This document shows, in pieces, positions 5,184 through 5,617 of a DNA stretch of 5,617 nt; the stretch's first letter is position 1, and every line of letters starts with the position of its first letter. The stretch is from Bacteroidota bacterium (lineage in GTDB: Bacteria > Bacteroidota > Kryptoniia > Kryptoniales > JAKASW01). The notes under the pieces were generated by a model. It worked only from the letters and a program-made list of their open reading frames with translations. It did not search any database and was not told the DNA's origin. The stretch is taken from positions 1 to 5,617 of the forward strand of contig JAJYOS010000474.1 in NCBI GenBank assembly GCA_021796055.1. Reading direction: 5' to 3'. A program made the position numbers and the translations under genes.

Positions 5184-5617
5184 TGAAAACAGTCTATCGT
5201 ATCCTTTTGGTCAGCGTTATCGCGCTGAGCATACTCTCAGACTCGGCGAGAGTTTACAGCTGCGGTCCATTTTTCCCGAGCGCCGTGTTCGTTGACCGTG
5301 ATGGACCTGACTTCGGATTTGAAACTTACCTTCAGGGCCATCTTGGGATCGTGCAGTCGAGCTATGCGCCCCTTTACCTCTATGCGGCCTACAGGTACTT
5401 CAATGGAAGGCCGCTGTCGGACAGCGAGCAGGCAATTGTGATGTCCGTGTCCGGTCCGGAAGCAAGCGCCTGGCAAACGTCTCCGGGTTATGATGCATGG
5501 CTGAAAGCCAGGGAACTGGTACTCGGTCAGAATGTCGCTCCTCAGATTCCGGTAAACGCGGATGTGCCTGCGGACAGCGGGCAGAGCTACCTATTCTACG
5601 TCAACATCAACGACGAT
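5180..5617 (+). CDS. Exported protein of unknown function with N-terminal CGPFFP motif (3' end outside the window)
   Basis: The first 146 codons are present and the frame is still open at the window end. The N terminus is a signal peptide (MMKTVYRILLVSVIALSILSDSARVYS) followed directly by CGPFFP (residues 28-33). Cys28 could be a lipidated cysteine, but VYSC is a poor lipobox because tyrosine at -2 is unusual, so ordinary cleavage is as likely. Further on are HLGIVQSSYAPLYLYAAYRY (54-73) and GPEASAWQTSPGYDAWLKAR (92-111), aromatic-rich and probably helical. I do not know a named domain for it, though I recall similar CGPFFP proteins next to DUF3142 genes in other bacteria. The start overlaps the DUF3142 stop (ATGATG at 5180-5185, TGA at 5181-5183), so the two are almost certainly one operon. 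Confidence 0.75.
   Translation, partial: MMKTVYRILLVSVIALSILSDSARVYSCGPFFPSAVFVDRDGPDFGFETYLQGHLGIVQSSYAPLYLYAAYRYFNGRPLSDSEQAIVMSVSGPEASAWQTSPGYDAWLKARELVLGQNVAPQIPVNADVPADSGQSYLFYVNINDD

Overview
The window looks like chromosomal DNA from a member of the Fibrobacteres-Chlorobi-Bacteroidetes (FCB) group, perhaps an Ignavibacteria-like lineage. This is an inference. It rests on a DUF6588-type outer-membrane protein, a family I know mainly from Bacteroidota and relatives, on a TTTG / TAnnTTTG-like promoter in front of one operon, on roughly balanced base composition, and on the high share of exported proteins of unknown function. No marker gene, RNA gene, mobile element or CRISPR array is present, so the placement is tentative.

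Layout. Bases 1-68 may hold the last codons of a membrane protein. A small NTF2-like (SnoaL-type) protein follows on the plus strand (91-465), with a weak TTG start. It converges on a minus-strand operon that reads, in transcription order, from an SSAT-like GNAT acetyltransferase (2193-1687) into a DUF6588-like predicted outer-membrane barrel (1666-560). The 94-base convergent gap contains an inverted repeat and a short coding-like stretch. A divergent intergenic region (2194-2411) holds candidate promoters for both directions. On the plus strand come an exported DUF4380-like beta-sandwich protein (2412-3335), an ICMT/PEMT-type integral-membrane methyltransferase (3446-4141), and then a compact chain of exported products: a possible 33-residue signal-peptide-like ORF (4318-4419), a DUF3142 protein (4416-5183) and a secreted 'CGPFFP' protein (from 5180) cut off by the window end.

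How the genes may work together. Five of the eight gene calls between 91 and 5617 carry an apparent signal peptide, so the region appears biased toward envelope functions. The strongest functional link is the 4318-5617 chain, where each stop codon overlaps the next start by four bases (ATGA), implying co-translation of two, possibly three, exported proteins. The DUF3142 protein has a glycosidase-like TIM-barrel look with an acidic IDFD strand, while its partner has no assigned function. This pair is the best candidate here for an undescribed system. The other genes look like ordinary accessory or housekeeping loci. Several starts were moved inward from the longest possible reading frame on the basis of ribosome binding sites or signal peptides.
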